Shown piece by piece: positions 1 through 9,262 of a DNA stretch of 64,000 nucleotides. Under the pieces are notes generated by a model, which saw only the letters and a list, made by a program, of their open reading frames with translations, was not told the origin of the DNA and made no database searches. Each line of letters starts with the position of its first letter. The stretch's first letter is position 1. This DNA is from Methylomonas methanica (GTDB lineage: Bacteria; Pseudomonadota; Gammaproteobacteria; Methylococcales; Methylomonadaceae), in contig LUUF01000079.1 in NCBI GenBank assembly GCA_001644045.1, positions 1-64,000 of the forward strand, written 5' to 3'. A program made the position numbers and the translations under genes.

Positions 1-284
1 TTTTTCGGGGCCGGCTCTGACAACGGATCTATTGTCTTTAGAGAGCGAGTAAGATCAATTTAAAATTGCGTCAATTTGCCGCACTTTTTCTGGACAAAGA
101 GTTTTTAGTGCACTAGAATGCGCCCACCTTGACTTAGGTCAATACGAGCTAAAAAGTTCGTATCTATTGGGGGGAGGAAAAAGCGACCGTGTAACGGTAC
201 AACAATAATAAGAGCGCAAGCTATTAACCTGCTATCACTGATAACAGGCGTCCAAAAAAACATAAAAAAATAACACCGGACGAA
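1..284. other. Leading non-coding stretch
   Basis: No supportable gene. The stretch from about 170 has an A/G-rich run (GGGGGGAGGAAAAAG), a small hairpin (ACCG/CGGT near 186) and an imperfect inverted repeat near 228-248 (CCTGCTATC / GATAACAGG) ahead of the terminator at 285-308. This could be the body of a small RNA or the 3' untranslated region of a gene lying before the window; the sequence alone does not decide. Confidence 0.4.
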
Positions 285-308
285 GCCCACTTAATTGTGG
301 GCTTTTTT
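285..308 (+). terminator. Rho-independent terminator
   Basis: A perfect 6-bp stem (GCCCAC at 285-290, GTGGGC at 297-302) closes a TTAATT loop and runs straight into six T residues, the classic intrinsic terminator on the plus strand. No convincing coding region lies upstream of it in positions 1-284, so the transcript it ends is either a gene outside the window or a small untranslated RNA. Confidence 0.75.
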
Positions 309-343
309 ATGTGCGCATCACCATAAACCTGTTTGCTATTCAG

Positions 344-535
344 ATGGCCGAAAAATCAGATTCGCTTCCACAAGAGATTATGGAGGCAGAGCGCTTCATT
401 GATGAACTAATGAATGATACCAAGCATCCGGTTCACAACCATGCTCACCCTTTACATAAAGAATCGGTTAAAGCATTAGAGGATCTGATGCAGAGTCTGG
501 ATGCAATGCGCCATGAATGGCTGTCCAAGGGATGA
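344..535 (+). CDS. Small hypothetical protein (63 aa)
   Basis: An unrecognised small, acidic, soluble-looking protein with a His-rich stretch (HPVHNHAHPLH, roughly residues 29-39) that could bind metal, followed by a predicted helix ending in LSKG. No signal peptide or membrane segment is visible. The ATG at 344 is preferred to an in-frame GTG at 311, which directly abuts the T-run of the preceding terminator; neither start has a clear Shine-Dalgarno sequence, so the gene is plausible rather than certain. Its nearest neighbour is a convergent DUF3422 gene. No function can be assigned. Confidence 0.5.
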   Translation: MAEKSDSLPQEIMEAERFIDELMNDTKHPVHNHAHPLHKESVKALEDLMQSLDAMRHEWLSKG

Positions 536-713
536 GCTGTTTAAGCCTGAAATTACCGCAGTTCAAACTAGATTTTTTTCCAAGCCCGGCGCTTTAGCGG
601 AGTGGAGTAAGTTTCTGCCATCTTCGTTTTTCGGGTAGCCTAAGAATATCAGCGCTCAAGTTTTATCGGGGCGAAATTAAAAGATCATTTCGCTTCCAGA
701 ATAGGGATGGCAT

Positions 714-2045
714 TCATTCCGTTGTATTTGCAATGATCTTATGAATTCGCTTGGTGCTGATGCCAATGATCACCAAAATAAATGGGATCGATACGCCTTC
801 CACTAACTCGGCATTAACATGCCAACCTAAGCTGTGCAACGCTTCGGCAATTTTACCGATCAGGCTAGCTGCGTAATAGGTAATGGCTACCATCGAAATG
901 CCTTCAACCATTTGTTGCATGCGCAACTGCATTTTTGCTCGCAGGGCCATGGACGATAGCAAGCCCTGATTTTGCCGCTCGATAATAATGTCGACCTTGG
1001 TGCGTAACAACTGGCTGGCATTACTGACGCGTTCGGAAACCAGCGTGAAACGGTGTGATACGGAGTTACAGGTATGCATCGCCGGCTCCAGGCGACGTTT
1101 CATGAATTCGCCCAAGGTTTGAATGCCCTGTATGCGCACTTCGCGCAAATCTTCCAGACGCTGACCGACTAGTTGATAGTAAGCGCTGGCGGCGGCAAAA
1201 CGGAATTGATGCGTGGAAATATGGTTCTCGACTTCCGCCGCTAATGCCGTCAGTTCGTCCAATAGTTTGGCGTCGTCGTTAGTTGGCTGCGTCATGGAGT
1301 TGGTGATGGTATACAGCTGTCTATCGGCCTTCTTCAATTCCGGATACAGCTTGCGCGCAATCGGGAAGGCCAGCAGCGCCATGACCCGGTAAACTTCAAT
1401 ATCGAACAAGCGATGCAATAAGCGGCCGGCCTGGGCAGTTCTCAAGTTTTGATTCACAACCAGAAAACGGCTGAAGCCGTCCACATGGATACGAAAGTCG
1501 GTAAACACGGCAGCGGCGCCGCCGGTCACTTTGGAGCCGACGATAGGATTGCCGGCAAAGTAAGCGGTTAGCGGCGATAAGTCCATTTCGTCCTGGTAAT
1601 TCACCTCACTGGCGGATACGACGCTGGCGTGGGTGGCAACGATTACTTGTCCGCCGATCCGCGATAGCCAATCCACCGGAACTTTTTTTAAGGCAGGGTC
1701 TGTAAAGGGTTCTCCATCCGTGTCGTAGGCATAAAATGTATAGGTGCTGAATTCGCCGTGTTGCTCCCAGCTCATTTGAAATGCATCGAAGTTGGCGCTA
1801 AAGTGATCGGCATCATGGTCTGGCGGAGTAGCGCCGAAGCGTTCGCAGAGCGCTTTCAGATGCCGACGCTCCTGCATTTTTTCGTCGCTTGAAAGCGACA
1901 ACGCCAGATAACTGGCTCTAACCGGCAAACTAAGAATAGACGAGGCCCTAGCATGGACTTCGTTGTGCAAGACAAACCGTTGCGGATGATTTTGAGGAAT
2001 TTGAAATAAGGTCGTCACGAGTATTTTGGGTAGTCTTGGAGGCAA
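714..2045 (-). CDS. DUF3422 family membrane protein
   Basis: A 443-residue protein matching the DUF3422 family by its N-terminal HNEVHAR signature (about residues 27-33), its length (family members are about 430 aa) and a C-terminal pair of hydrophobic segments (roughly 375-402 and 412-432) that would anchor the long, mostly helical soluble part to the inner membrane. The function of the family is unknown. The longest frame starts with TTG at 2045; an in-frame GTG at 2018 is an alternative, and neither has a good ribosome binding site. It stands alone, convergent with the small gene before it and codirectional with another small minus-strand gene upstream. Confidence 0.85.
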   Translation of the reverse strand: MPPRLPKILVTTLFQIPQNHPQRFVLHNEVHARASSILSLPVRASYLALSLSSDEKMQERRHLKALCERFGATPPDHDADHFSANFDAFQMSWEQHGEFSTYTFYAYDTDGEPFTDPALKKVPVDWLSRIGGQVIVATHASVVSASEVNYQDEMDLSPLTAYFAGNPIVGSKVTGGAAAVFTDFRIHVDGFSRFLVVNQNLRTAQAGRLLHRLFDIEVYRVMALLAFPIARKLYPELKKADRQLYTITNSMTQPTNDDAKLLDELTALAAEVENHISTHQFRFAAASAYYQLVGQRLEDLREVRIQGIQTLGEFMKRRLEPAMHTCNSVSHRFTLVSERVSNASQLLRTKVDIIIERQNQGLLSSMALRAKMQLRMQQMVEGISMVAITYYAASLIGKIAEALHSLGWHVNAELVEGVSIPFILVIIGISTKRIHKIIANTTE

Positions 2046-2136
2046 GCGTCTACAGCTTTTGGTGATGAATATAACTTAGAGACGCATAGCTTGCTACCAC
2101 TCATATCGTTGCGGGGCACTTGGTACCCGATACGAA

Positions 2137-2358
2137 TTACTCTAGTTTTGTAAATTTACTCACAAAGCTGATTTGGCAGTTTTGGCCTGTTATCCCGGAC
2201 GCAAAGCTTCTTTGGTAGCGCAGATAAGAATCGTACATTGCACCACCATCATGCGAATGTAAGTTTACGAAAGGGTCGTAGCCTTTTTGAGAAAAAAAGG
2301 AATGACAGATCTGCTGAGACAATGTCAGTCGATTTTGGGGTTTAATTGGCTTTTCCAT
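2137..2358 (-). CDS. Small hypothetical protein (73 aa)
   Basis: An unrecognised 73-residue protein. Support for it being real is the strong ribosome binding site GGAGA seven bases before the ATG at 2358, and an amino-acid composition that looks protein-like (FFSQKGYDPF, HDGGAMYDSYLRYQRSF). It has no signal peptide, membrane segment or cysteine pair. It is separated by about 90 bases from the DUF3422 gene downstream on the same strand, so weak co-transcription is possible. No function is proposed. Confidence 0.6.
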   Translation of the reverse strand: MEKPIKPQNRLTLSQQICHSFFSQKGYDPFVNLHSHDGGAMYDSYLRYQRSFASGITGQNCQISFVSKFTKLE

Positions 2359-2858
2359 GTCGTTCTCCGGTGATTTGCAGTGGAGCTACCATACGCTTTC
2401 CAGCAAAAAGCTTCTGTGAAGCACGATTCGTAGTTAAAAATATTTTGTGTTGTCGCGAGAAAAATGCGGGGTAAGCAGGCATAGCAATCAAGCCTAAGTT
2501 TTTTTGTTACAGATAATCTTCATCCACGCAGAGTTTTAGTAACTTAAATTTTAAAGTAGGCGGATTGCGTGCGCTCATCTCACGGTTATCAGTCGATATT
2601 TAGCACTTTTTTATTGCCGCTGGAAAGCTTCTAAAGCACCAAAAATAAGCAGATCAAGTTTGGTTTCAACCTGCTTTGAACAACTAACTGAGACTACTTG
2701 GTTGTTTACAAGCGTTCCCCATATTCGCAATCGTTGTGGCAAAATGTCGGTAAAAGCAAATTAGAACTGTGACGGAGTGCTATAATCACGAGAACCCGTT
2801 TGGGTTTTAGCCTTCGGAATCATCACTATCCGAATGATGTTGAATCAGGAGATTATGG
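2359..2858. other. Intergenic region with extended -10 promoter
   Basis: A 500-base gap between divergent genes. The first 400 bases are AT-rich and hold no supportable gene. Near the right end lies an extended -10 box and a short hairpin AACCC-GTTT-GGGTT followed by TTT (about 2793-2808), which falls inside the likely leader of the MepK-like gene. The hairpin is short and its T-run weak, so a regulatory role is only a possibility. Confidence 0.5.
2778..2786 (+). promoter_or_regulatory. Extended -10 promoter of the MepK-like gene
   Basis: TGC followed by a perfect TATAAT (2781-2786) forms a textbook sigma-70 extended -10 element, about 73 bases before the start codon at 2859. No good -35 hexamer is seen at the right distance, as expected for an extended -10 promoter. 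Confidence 0.55.
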
Positions 2859-3836
2859 ATGCTGAGACATAATTTAGAAAATCATAACAATGAGCAAGAC
2901 GAGGTAGAGCTGTCTCGACGCAGCTTTTTCGGGCGTCTGGCTGTTGGCGCTGTGTTATCTATTGCAATGCCCGGCGTAGTTCATGCTGCAAAAAGCGTGG
3001 CGGTAAAAGCGGATAAAAATCATCGCTTGGCGCAGTCGGCAAGGAGCGCAGTGCGTTTACCAAAACATGGGGCCATTCAGTCGACAAAAACTGTTCGTCA
3101 AACGGCCAAGTTAAATAAAAGTGCTGGCGGCAACAACCTCAAGCCAGTTGCTGGCGAACATGGGCATTTACATACAGCTCGTGCGGATCACCATATTCAA
3201 CACGACTCTCGCGTGCGGGATGTTTATACGGGCAAAAAACAGCACCTAAATACTGCGTCCTATCATCCTAACCGTCATACTAATCAAGGCGGTAGAGCGC
3301 ATTCGATTATTCAACCTGCTCCAAGAGAACCTTTCATGGAGCCAGGGCAAGACTCGTTGTTCTTGGCCGATCACGGCCGTTTTGCGACTCATCGTGCGTT
3401 GGCGTTTCAAAATCCGCACACTGGCGATAAATTGAGCCTGACGTATTTTGAAAAAGGCCGCTATTTGAGCGACGCGTTGAATGAAATCAGCTTTTTGCTG
3501 CGCGACTATCGTACCGACGATGTGCATCCTATCGATCCGGAATTGTTGGATCAATTGCACGATTTGAAACAGATGTTGGGTCTAAATCAACCGTTTGATG
3601 TGATCTGCGGTTATCGTTCGCCATTGACCAACGCTAAGCTGCATGCCGAGAATTCCGGCGTTGCCAATAACAGCTTTCACATGCACGGCAGGGCCGTGGA
3701 TATTCGCATCGAGCGTTTTGATCTTCGGCGTATTCACAGTGCGGCGCTAGCTATGCACCGTGGCGGAGTCGGTTATTACCCTGAGTCGAACTTTATCCAC
3801 CTGGATACCGGAACCTTCAGAACCTGGAAATTGTAG
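2859..3836 (+). CDS. Tat-exported DUF882 / MepK-like murein endopeptidase
   Basis: A 325-residue exported protein. A twin-arginine signal is clear (SRRSFFG, R20-R21, hydrophobic core, cleavage after VVHA near 43). A long basic, low-complexity linker (about 45-170) precedes a C-terminal DUF882 (peptidase M15-like) domain with GYRSP near 246, SFHMHGRAVDI near 270-280 and FIHLD near 315, the His/Asp residues that bind zinc in this family. The E. coli relative YcbK/MepK is a murein DD/LD-endopeptidase of about 180 residues that opens crosslinks during growth, so the linker here is an extension. AGGAGA lies six bases before ATG 2859. The convergent neighbour is an LdtD-type transpeptidase; ycbB and ycbK are also neighbours in E. 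coli, supporting a joint role in 3-3 crosslink turnover. Confidence 0.85.
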   Translation: MLRHNLENHNNEQDEVELSRRSFFGRLAVGAVLSIAMPGVVHAAKSVAVKADKNHRLAQSARSAVRLPKHGAIQSTKTVRQTAKLNKSAGGNNLKPVAGEHGHLHTARADHHIQHDSRVRDVYTGKKQHLNTASYHPNRHTNQGGRAHSIIQPAPREPFMEPGQDSLFLADHGRFATHRALAFQNPHTGDKLSLTYFEKGRYLSDALNEISFLLRDYRTDDVHPIDPELLDQLHDLKQMLGLNQPFDVICGYRSPLTNAKLHAENSGVANNSFHMHGRAVDIRIERFDLRRIHSAALAMHRGGVGYYPESNFIHLDTGTFRTWKL

Positions 3837-3850
3837 AGTTGTCCACTCAT

Positions 3851-3880
3851 AAAAAAAGCGCCATTTGCGGCGCTTTTTTT
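3851..3880. terminator. Bidirectional terminator
   Basis: A perfect 12-bp inverted repeat (AAAAAAAGCGCC at 3851-3862, GGCGCTTTTTTT at 3869-3880) with a six-base loop. The A-run on one side and T-run on the other make it a terminator for both the DUF882 gene (plus) and the L,D-transpeptidase gene (minus), which converge on it. Confidence 0.9.
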
Positions 3881-3901
3881 ATGCCTGCTCGATTTTGTGG
3901 C

Positions 3902-5674
3902 TTATGGATTTGGCGCTACGTCGGTGCTTTTATTCATCACTAATTGATTATTCGGGCTCGAATTAGCGGTCTTGGGCGCATGTATTTTGTTCAAAGCCTT
4001 TTTCAGTTGCTCGTCCTGTCCGTATACATCAGGGTAGAAACGTAACTGGTTTTGGTGGTCGACGAATGTGGTGCCGTAATAAAACAGCACCGGTACCGCG
4101 CGTTTTAGCGTGACATGGCGGGTTTTTGGGGCCGACATCGCTTGCTTGATGGATTCTTTGTCCCAGCCGGCCTGATCGCCCAACACGAATTGGGCTAGTT
4201 GTTCCGGTGCCGATACCCGAACGCAACCATGGCTTAAGTCGCGACGCGGGCGGTTAAAGGCGGCGTGGCCCGGTGTGTCGTGTAAATACACGTCCGCGGT
4301 ATTGGGAAATACGAATTTAACCCGGCCCAGCGGGTTTTTCTTACCCGGGCGTTGCCGAGCTCGTAGATAACTGCCGCCGCCTTTCTCTTCGCTGTTTTGG
4401 TGTCGTACCAGTTCTATGTCCTGACTGGCTAAATAGCCTTCGTTGTTTGCCGCTTTTGGCAGGATTTCCTTTTCATAAATGGTTTTTGGAATATTCCAGT
4501 ACGGCATAAATTCCAAATATTTCATTTCCTCCCACAGTACCGGTGTTTGGTTGCTCGGGGATTTACCCACTACCACTTTCATGTTTAGCGGGTTGGGATC
4601 GTCGATTGAATTGAACGCCCATAATTCAAATGCCGGGATGTTAACCACAATCATTGGGCCGTCGGTGGTGTCCGGAATCCAGCGCGCGCGCTCCATGGCC
4701 AGCGCGATCTGGGCAATTTTTTCGCTCGAAGACTGGTTGAATAATGCGGCAGTGGTCGCGCCGATCACGCCATCGGCTGTTAAGCCCTGTTGTTGCTGAA
4801 CTTTTTTGACGGCGGTGACCAAGTCGTTGTCGTAGATTTTACTATCGGTGGCGGCACTATTATCCAGTAGGTCCATGCCCCTTAGCCGTTGACGTAAATA
4901 AACGATATGCGGATGCTTATCGCCCGGACGCAGCATTTTGCCCGGTTTAAATTCGTCCGAGCTCGCTTGATTTCCCAATTGTTGTAAGCGGGTCAAAATT
5001 TGTTTGAGTTGCTGGTATTGCTTGGTTTTAGGCTCAAACTGACCCACCACCTCCGTCAATGTTTGCGATGCCATGTGCTGTTTCAATAAACCGGCTAAGT
5101 CTAAAGCGGGTTTTGGGGCAATATGTACCGGATACTCAACATCGCGCGGATCCACTTGGCCTTGCCGCAAATCATGCAGATAACGCACCAACGACACGGT
5201 CAACGCCACGTCGTAACTCGCAACGGTAGTGCTATCCGGATTTTGGCCGCTAATTAATTGTTTAAGGCGCTCAACATCGTAATTGGCCGGATTTAATGCA
5301 TCGTTAGGCGCATTGTTTAAAATGCTTAACAAGTCGTTTAGGTTTTTTTCCGCACGATTGGCTGTAAACCAGATCGGTTGAAATTGGGAGCTTAAATAGA
5401 TTTGGCTAACAAGCTCGCTAACGCGACTGAAATCGGCACGCATCAGCAGCGGATGTTGTTTGCTAAGCAGAATGGCACCAATCGGATTGTCGGCTGGAAT
5501 GGGATTAACTATCTCTGAAACGCTGTTGATGACCGGTAGGGCTGGTTCGGGCGTTGCAACTGGCATCTCCGCGCTCAATGCGCGCTCTGTTCCGGCACAA
5601 TAAATACAAGCCACCAACGCAAGCCAGGTGTACCTGGGGCGCGAATCTTTTAGGGCGTGCGATTTTGTTATCAT
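3902..5674 (-). CDS. ldtD: L,D-transpeptidase, LdtD (YcbB) type
   Basis: A 590-residue periplasmic enzyme that forms 3-3 (meso-DAP to meso-DAP) peptidoglycan crosslinks. Visible parts: an N-terminal signal or anchor (WLALVACIYCAG, about 17-32), a scaffold region with the family motif LxYLHDLRQGQVDPR (near 185-200), a peptidoglycan-binding domain (LRPGDKHPHIVYLRQRL, about 250-315) and the YkuD catalytic domain with VYLHDTPGH and the nucleophile motif SHGCVRV (481-487, Cys484). Length agrees with E. coli YcbB (615 aa). A Pro/Asn-rich tail follows the domain. It converges with the DUF882 endopeptidase gene. ATG 5674 has only a weak ribosome binding site. Confidence 0.93.
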   Translation of the reverse strand: MITKSHALKDSRPRYTWLALVACIYCAGTERALSAEMPVATPEPALPVINSVSEIVNPIPADNPIGAILLSKQHPLLMRADFSRVSELVSQIYLSSQFQPIWFTANRAEKNLNDLLSILNNAPNDALNPANYDVERLKQLISGQNPDSTTVASYDVALTVSLVRYLHDLRQGQVDPRDVEYPVHIAPKPALDLAGLLKQHMASQTLTEVVGQFEPKTKQYQQLKQILTRLQQLGNQASSDEFKPGKMLRPGDKHPHIVYLRQRLRGMDLLDNSAATDSKIYDNDLVTAVKKVQQQQGLTADGVIGATTAALFNQSSSEKIAQIALAMERARWIPDTTDGPMIVVNIPAFELWAFNSIDDPNPLNMKVVVGKSPSNQTPVLWEEMKYLEFMPYWNIPKTIYEKEILPKAANNEGYLASQDIELVRHQNSEEKGGGSYLRARQRPGKKNPLGRVKFVFPNTADVYLHDTPGHAAFNRPRRDLSHGCVRVSAPEQLAQFVLGDQAGWDKESIKQAMSAPKTRHVTLKRAVPVLFYYGTTFVDHQNQLRFYPDVYGQDEQLKKALNKIHAPKTANSSPNNQLVMNKSTDVAPNP

Positions 5675-5980
5675 GGTTACACGAATAGAGTTCGAATTTG
5701 AAGTTTATCGTATGCCCAACGGTTAATACCGCCAAGCTAATCGATTTAATATTAGTCTAATTGTACCCTGTTATGACAACAATTGACGCGGAAAGCTTGT
5801 CGGGACTATATCTGATGATGTATGGGAGTAGGGTGAAGCTAATTAAAGTAGTTTGTTATTCTCCAATCGGCCGCAAGTATGCAACATTAAGCAGCCGACA
5901 AAACGAATGTAATGAATGATAATTCGAGGCGTATAACGCCAGTTTACGCACTTCCAAATGCGCGCTTTCTCATCACAATG
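5675..5980. other. Intergenic region, nothing clear
   Basis: About 300 bases between two minus-strand genes. It must hold the promoter of the L,D-transpeptidase gene, but no strong promoter hexamers, terminator or small ORF with a ribosome binding site were recognised. Confidence 0.4.
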
Positions 5981-6655
5981 TTAACTTTCAAAAGACAATT
6001 TATCGGCAAATGTTGCCTGCCAGTCCTGGCTGAATTTTTCGATTGCCGTATCGGTTGCTGGAGTGGTCAAGATTTGCTGGGCAATATCCAGCGGCAGCGT
6101 TACTGCGCCGACGCCGAGTTTTAACACTTGCAAAACCTGGTTAACATTTTTGAAGCTGGCAACCAAAAGTTTACTGGGCAATTGGTAGCGATCAATCAAG
6201 GTTTGCAAGTCGCCGACCACGCCAACGCCGTCGAAGCCTTGATTGTCGATCCGGTTCAGATAAGGCGCCAGGTAATCCGCGCCATGCAGCGCGGCAAGCA
6301 TACCTTGCTGGACATTGTAAATCGCCGTGGCCAATAGCGGGATATTGTCTATTTTCAGCAGTTTAATGGCGCTTAAACCGGCGGTGTGCGCGGGTATTTT
6401 GACGATAATGTCGAACGGCAATGCATGGAGTTTGTGCGCTTCGGAAACGATTCCCTCAAGCGTGTTACTGACTACTTGCACGTGATAGCGGGCTTGCGGG
6501 CCGATGACGTTTGTTAGCACTGTTAGCAGTTCATGCAGACCGATACCGCTGGCCGCCAGAATCGATGGATTGGTGGTGACACCCGCCAACGGCAAGGCAG
6601 GACAAAGGTTTTTGATGCCGGCTACATCGGCGCTGTCTAAATATATTTCCAACAT
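5981..6655 (-). CDS. Fructose-6-phosphate aldolase / short transaldolase (FSA/TalC type)
   Basis: A 224-residue cytosolic TIM-barrel enzyme of the small transaldolase family. Landmarks are the N-terminal LDSAD (6-10), GVTTNPS (25-31), the Schiff-base lysine in VKIP (Lys86), ATAIYN (near 110-115), and the C-terminal GVGAVTLP. Length matches FsaA/TalC (about 220 aa), far shorter than classical TalB (about 320). The family cleaves fructose 6-phosphate to dihydroxyacetone and glyceraldehyde 3-phosphate or performs transaldolase transfer; sequence alone does not separate the two. In a ribulose-monophosphate methanotroph either would serve hexose-phosphate rearrangement. The gene stands alone, 63 bases after the rof-like gene on the same strand. 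Confidence 0.85.
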   Translation of the reverse strand: MLEIYLDSADVAGIKNLCPALPLAGVTTNPSILAASGIGLHELLTVLTNVIGPQARYHVQVVSNTLEGIVSEAHKLHALPFDIIVKIPAHTAGLSAIKLLKIDNIPLLATAIYNVQQGMLAALHGADYLAPYLNRIDNQGFDGVGVVGDLQTLIDRYQLPSKLLVASFKNVNQVLQVLKLGVGAVTLPLDIAQQILTTPATDTAIEKFSQDWQATFADKLSFES

Positions 6656-6717
6656 GGCACAGTAATGATGGGTATGCAGGTAAAGGCTGCCAGTATAACC
6701 AGCGCTGTCAGATTGCT

Positions 6718-6966
6718 TTAAAAAATTACGTCGGTAAAACGGGCGTTGGGCGTGATTACCTGTAGTTTTGCCAACTGATCCAACGCGATTTTTTCGATTT
6801 CGGAGTTGTCCAGCAATAGAAATTCGCGCTTTTCTTCGGTCACGATATTTAATGCTCGGCCTTCGACGGTTCGTGTGTCTTTTAGCGTCAATCTAAGTAG
6901 ATAGCCGTACAGGCAGGCAATTTCGATATAGTCGTGCAAGTCGCAAGCGATCCGGCATTCGCTCAT
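6718..6966 (-). CDS. rof: Rof (YaeO)-like Rho-binding antiterminator
   Basis: An 82-residue protein of the Rof/YaeO family, a small Sm-like beta-barrel that binds Rho and inhibits Rho-dependent termination. The family pattern is visible as CDLHDYIEIACLYG near the N-terminus, LTLKDTRTVEGRA, and the strand EFLLLDN. The start at 6966 is chosen because AGGGGAG lies seven bases upstream and the resulting length matches Rof; a longer frame to 7026 would overlap the divergent membrane protein gene. It shares a 43-base divergent spacer with that gene. Confidence 0.82.
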   Translation of the reverse strand: MSECRIACDLHDYIEIACLYGYLLRLTLKDTRTVEGRALNIVTEEKREFLLLDNSEIEKIALDQLAKLQVITPNARFTDVIF

Positions 6967-7009
6967 GGCAGTCTCCCCTTGAGTTTTTTGCTGATCGATC
7001 TTACCCTCC

Positions 7010-8221
7010 GTGCCTCTGATTGCCAATCATGCGGGGCAAATTACCTTGGAAACCGATTCATCTCCGAGACGCTTGGCGTCTATCGATACATTGCGCGGTT
7101 TGGTCATGGTGTTAATGACGCTGGATCATACCCGCGATTTTTTCAGCGCCAGCCATTTTAGCCCCACCGATCTGGATAAAACTTCGCTAGCCTTGTTTCT
7201 GACGCGCTGGATTACGCATTTCTGCGCCCCGGTGTTCGTGTTTTTAGCCGGTACCAGCGCGTATTTGTGGCAGGATCGACGCGGAGCGGATGCGCCGTTG
7301 AGCCGGTTTTTGTTGGAGCGTGGCTTATTGCTGTTGGTTTTAACGTGCACCGTGGAAGCCTACTCGTGGAATTTTCGCGCCGATCTGCGGCACATTGATG
7401 GCGGTGTGTTGTGGGCGATTGCCTGGTCGATGATAGCGCTGGCCGGGCTGGTCAAGTTGCCTCTAGGTTGGTGTGTGTCGCTGGGCGTAACCATGATATT
7501 AGGGCATAACGCCTTCGATAAACTTAAGCCCGTCGATTTGGGCGGTTTCGGTCCCTGGTGGGGGTTGCTGCATACCGGTGACGATGTGCCATTCGGTGAC
7601 GGCTGGTTATTAAATCCTTACTATCCGTTGATTCCGTGGGTAGGGGTGATGGCCGTGGGCTTTGGATTTGGAAGGTTATTGACTAACAATGTCTGGCGCA
7701 CGCGGCGACGGCTTTTGATCCTGGGTTTGACGTTGATAGGCGCATTTGTAGTGCTGCGTCTCAGCAACCTCTACGGCGACCCCAAACTATGGCAAAGCTA
7801 TCCGGACCCGGTGTTTACGCTGTTATCGTTTATCAACTGCCATAAATATCCGCCGTCCTTGTTGTACCTGTTAATGACCTTGGGGCCGGCGCTATTGGTA
7901 TTAGCGTTGACCGAGGGCAAGGCGGCAGAGCGCTTAGGCTTTTTGCAGCTATTCGGCAGGACGCCGTTGTTCTTTTATCTGCTGCACTTGTATCTGATTC
8001 ATGGGCTGGCGGTGCTGCTTGCTGTTATTACCGATGGACCGGTCGCGGCAATAATTCGCGGCGGAATTTGGGTGCCGGAGCTGCCGCAGGACTACGGTTA
8101 TGGCTTGCCGGTGGTTTATGGGATTTGCTTGTTAGTGGTGCTAATGCTGTATCCCATCTGTCACGGCTTTGAAATGTTAAAAGCGCGTAAATCGCATTGG
8201 CGCTGGCTCAAATATCTATAA
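7010..8221 (+). CDS. DUF1624 / heparan-alpha-glucosaminide acetyltransferase-like membrane protein
   Basis: A 403-residue polytopic inner-membrane protein. The N-terminus carries the family signature SIDTLRGLVMVLMTLDHTRDFF (near 24-45), in which the conserved His follows the first membrane helix. About ten hydrophobic segments follow (for example FLTRWITHFCAPVFVFLAG and LFGRTPLFFYLLHLYLIHG). The family is distantly related to human HGSNAT, which moves acetyl groups across a membrane to a sugar; the bacterial substrate is unknown, but acylation of an envelope glycan is a reasonable inference. The GTG at 7010 lacks a clear ribosome binding site, so the true start could lie slightly downstream. 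Divergent from rof. Confidence 0.8.
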   Translation: MPLIANHAGQITLETDSSPRRLASIDTLRGLVMVLMTLDHTRDFFSASHFSPTDLDKTSLALFLTRWITHFCAPVFVFLAGTSAYLWQDRRGADAPLSRFLLERGLLLLVLTCTVEAYSWNFRADLRHIDGGVLWAIAWSMIALAGLVKLPLGWCVSLGVTMILGHNAFDKLKPVDLGGFGPWWGLLHTGDDVPFGDGWLLNPYYPLIPWVGVMAVGFGFGRLLTNNVWRTRRRLLILGLTLIGAFVVLRLSNLYGDPKLWQSYPDPVFTLLSFINCHKYPPSLLYLLMTLGPALLVLALTEGKAAERLGFLQLFGRTPLFFYLLHLYLIHGLAVLLAVITDGPVAAIIRGGIWVPELPQDYGYGLPVVYGICLLVVLMLYPICHGFEMLKARKSHWRWLKYL

Positions 8222-8319
8222 AGAGCTAAAAACCGTGTCCGGCTAACTCTTTACTTTTAAACCGGAATGCAATAGCTTGCAGATGCCATAGCCATCAATT
8301 ATTCCTTCTGGAGGTCAGT

Positions 8320-9093
8320 ATGAAACGCACTATCGGCTGGATTATTCCTACTTTGCTGGCAACAGCGGCTTTGCAAGTGCAGGCTGACGAGCGGGAGGGT
8401 GGCGGGCTTAACGTCGCTTTTACCGATTGCACCGAGTTTGTCGGGGTTGAGCCGGTCCCGGAGAGTAAAGCTCGGGCTTTGGTGCCTAGCCAATACCAAC
8501 TCGTTGTGGATGACGCCGGAGCAAAACTGGTGGTGCGTATCGCCCACTGTGAAGGCGTGGCGGTGAATAATCGTCCGGCCCAAGCCGGCACGGTGGCCCA
8601 CCTCGGCATCATGCTGTACTCGCCTGACGGTACCGGCACCGATCCCAATACGGCCATCAACAATTACACGCTTACTTATGCCAGCAATGTGCCTGTTTTG
8701 GTTAACGGTTTGCGTAAACAAGGCGTGCCCGCACAATGGGACGGCAATTTGACCTATGAAGTGACGCCGACAAGCGCAACAAACGAGTTTTACGCGGCGG
8801 TTTCTCCCGATGGTCAGGATGCAGTCACTTGGTTTTTACATGGGGCCGTTACCGAGCCCGTCATTGCCAGCCCGTTTCTGGCAAATTGGTGGTCTTACTC
8901 CAAGAAAGGCGAAGTCAAAATGGCGACCAACATAGAGCAGATTTATTTTGATTTTGGTTCCACTGTGTCTTTCTTTACCGCCAGAAATAGCTTTGTCGGC
9001 GATTTGTTGGGGAGTAACGGCGTTGCCAACTTTCCATTGAGTTTTCGCGGCAAGTTTGCCAGCGGCCAAATGGCAGTGACGCGCAAGCGCTAG
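8320..9093 (+). CDS. Secreted protein of unknown function (257 aa)
   Basis: A good ribosome binding site (GGAGG, six bases before ATG 8320) and a clear signal peptide (KRTIGWIIPTLLATAALQVQA, cleaved near residue 22) support an exported protein. The mature part has FTDCTEFVG, then ARALVPSQYQLV, an HCEGV motif and a beta-rich C-terminus ending NFPLSFRGKF. Two cysteines (in DCTEF and HCEGV) could form a disulfide. The pattern of an N-terminal escape segment (VPxxY) and later beta strands faintly recalls the acetoacetate decarboxylase-like fold, but this is a weak impression and no family is assigned. It stands alone, about 100 bases after the DUF1624 gene. Confidence 0.8.
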   Translation: MKRTIGWIIPTLLATAALQVQADEREGGGLNVAFTDCTEFVGVEPVPESKARALVPSQYQLVVDDAGAKLVVRIAHCEGVAVNNRPAQAGTVAHLGIMLYSPDGTGTDPNTAINNYTLTYASNVPVLVNGLRKQGVPAQWDGNLTYEVTPTSATNEFYAAVSPDGQDAVTWFLHGAVTEPVIASPFLANWWSYSKKGEVKMATNIEQIYFDFGSTVSFFTARNSFVGDLLGSNGVANFPLSFRGKFASGQMAVTRKR

Positions 9094-9262
9094 TTACTCG
9101 CATGCTTTAGCTCAATCAAGAAGGTGTAGCTTGCTTGGCCTGTTTTTGTTTGTTTAACTGCGTTAAAAAATAGTTTTGGTAGTTCCAGCCTGGACGAGGC
9201 GGTGGCGGTTGGTGAGCGAAGGGCATAATAAACCTCAGTGGTGCATTGATTAGGGATAAAAG

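Noticed and set aside
105-290. 61-codon minus-strand frame
   Set aside because: It contains the terminator stem at 285-302, has no ribosome binding site and its hydrophobic look comes from T-rich and A-rich runs.
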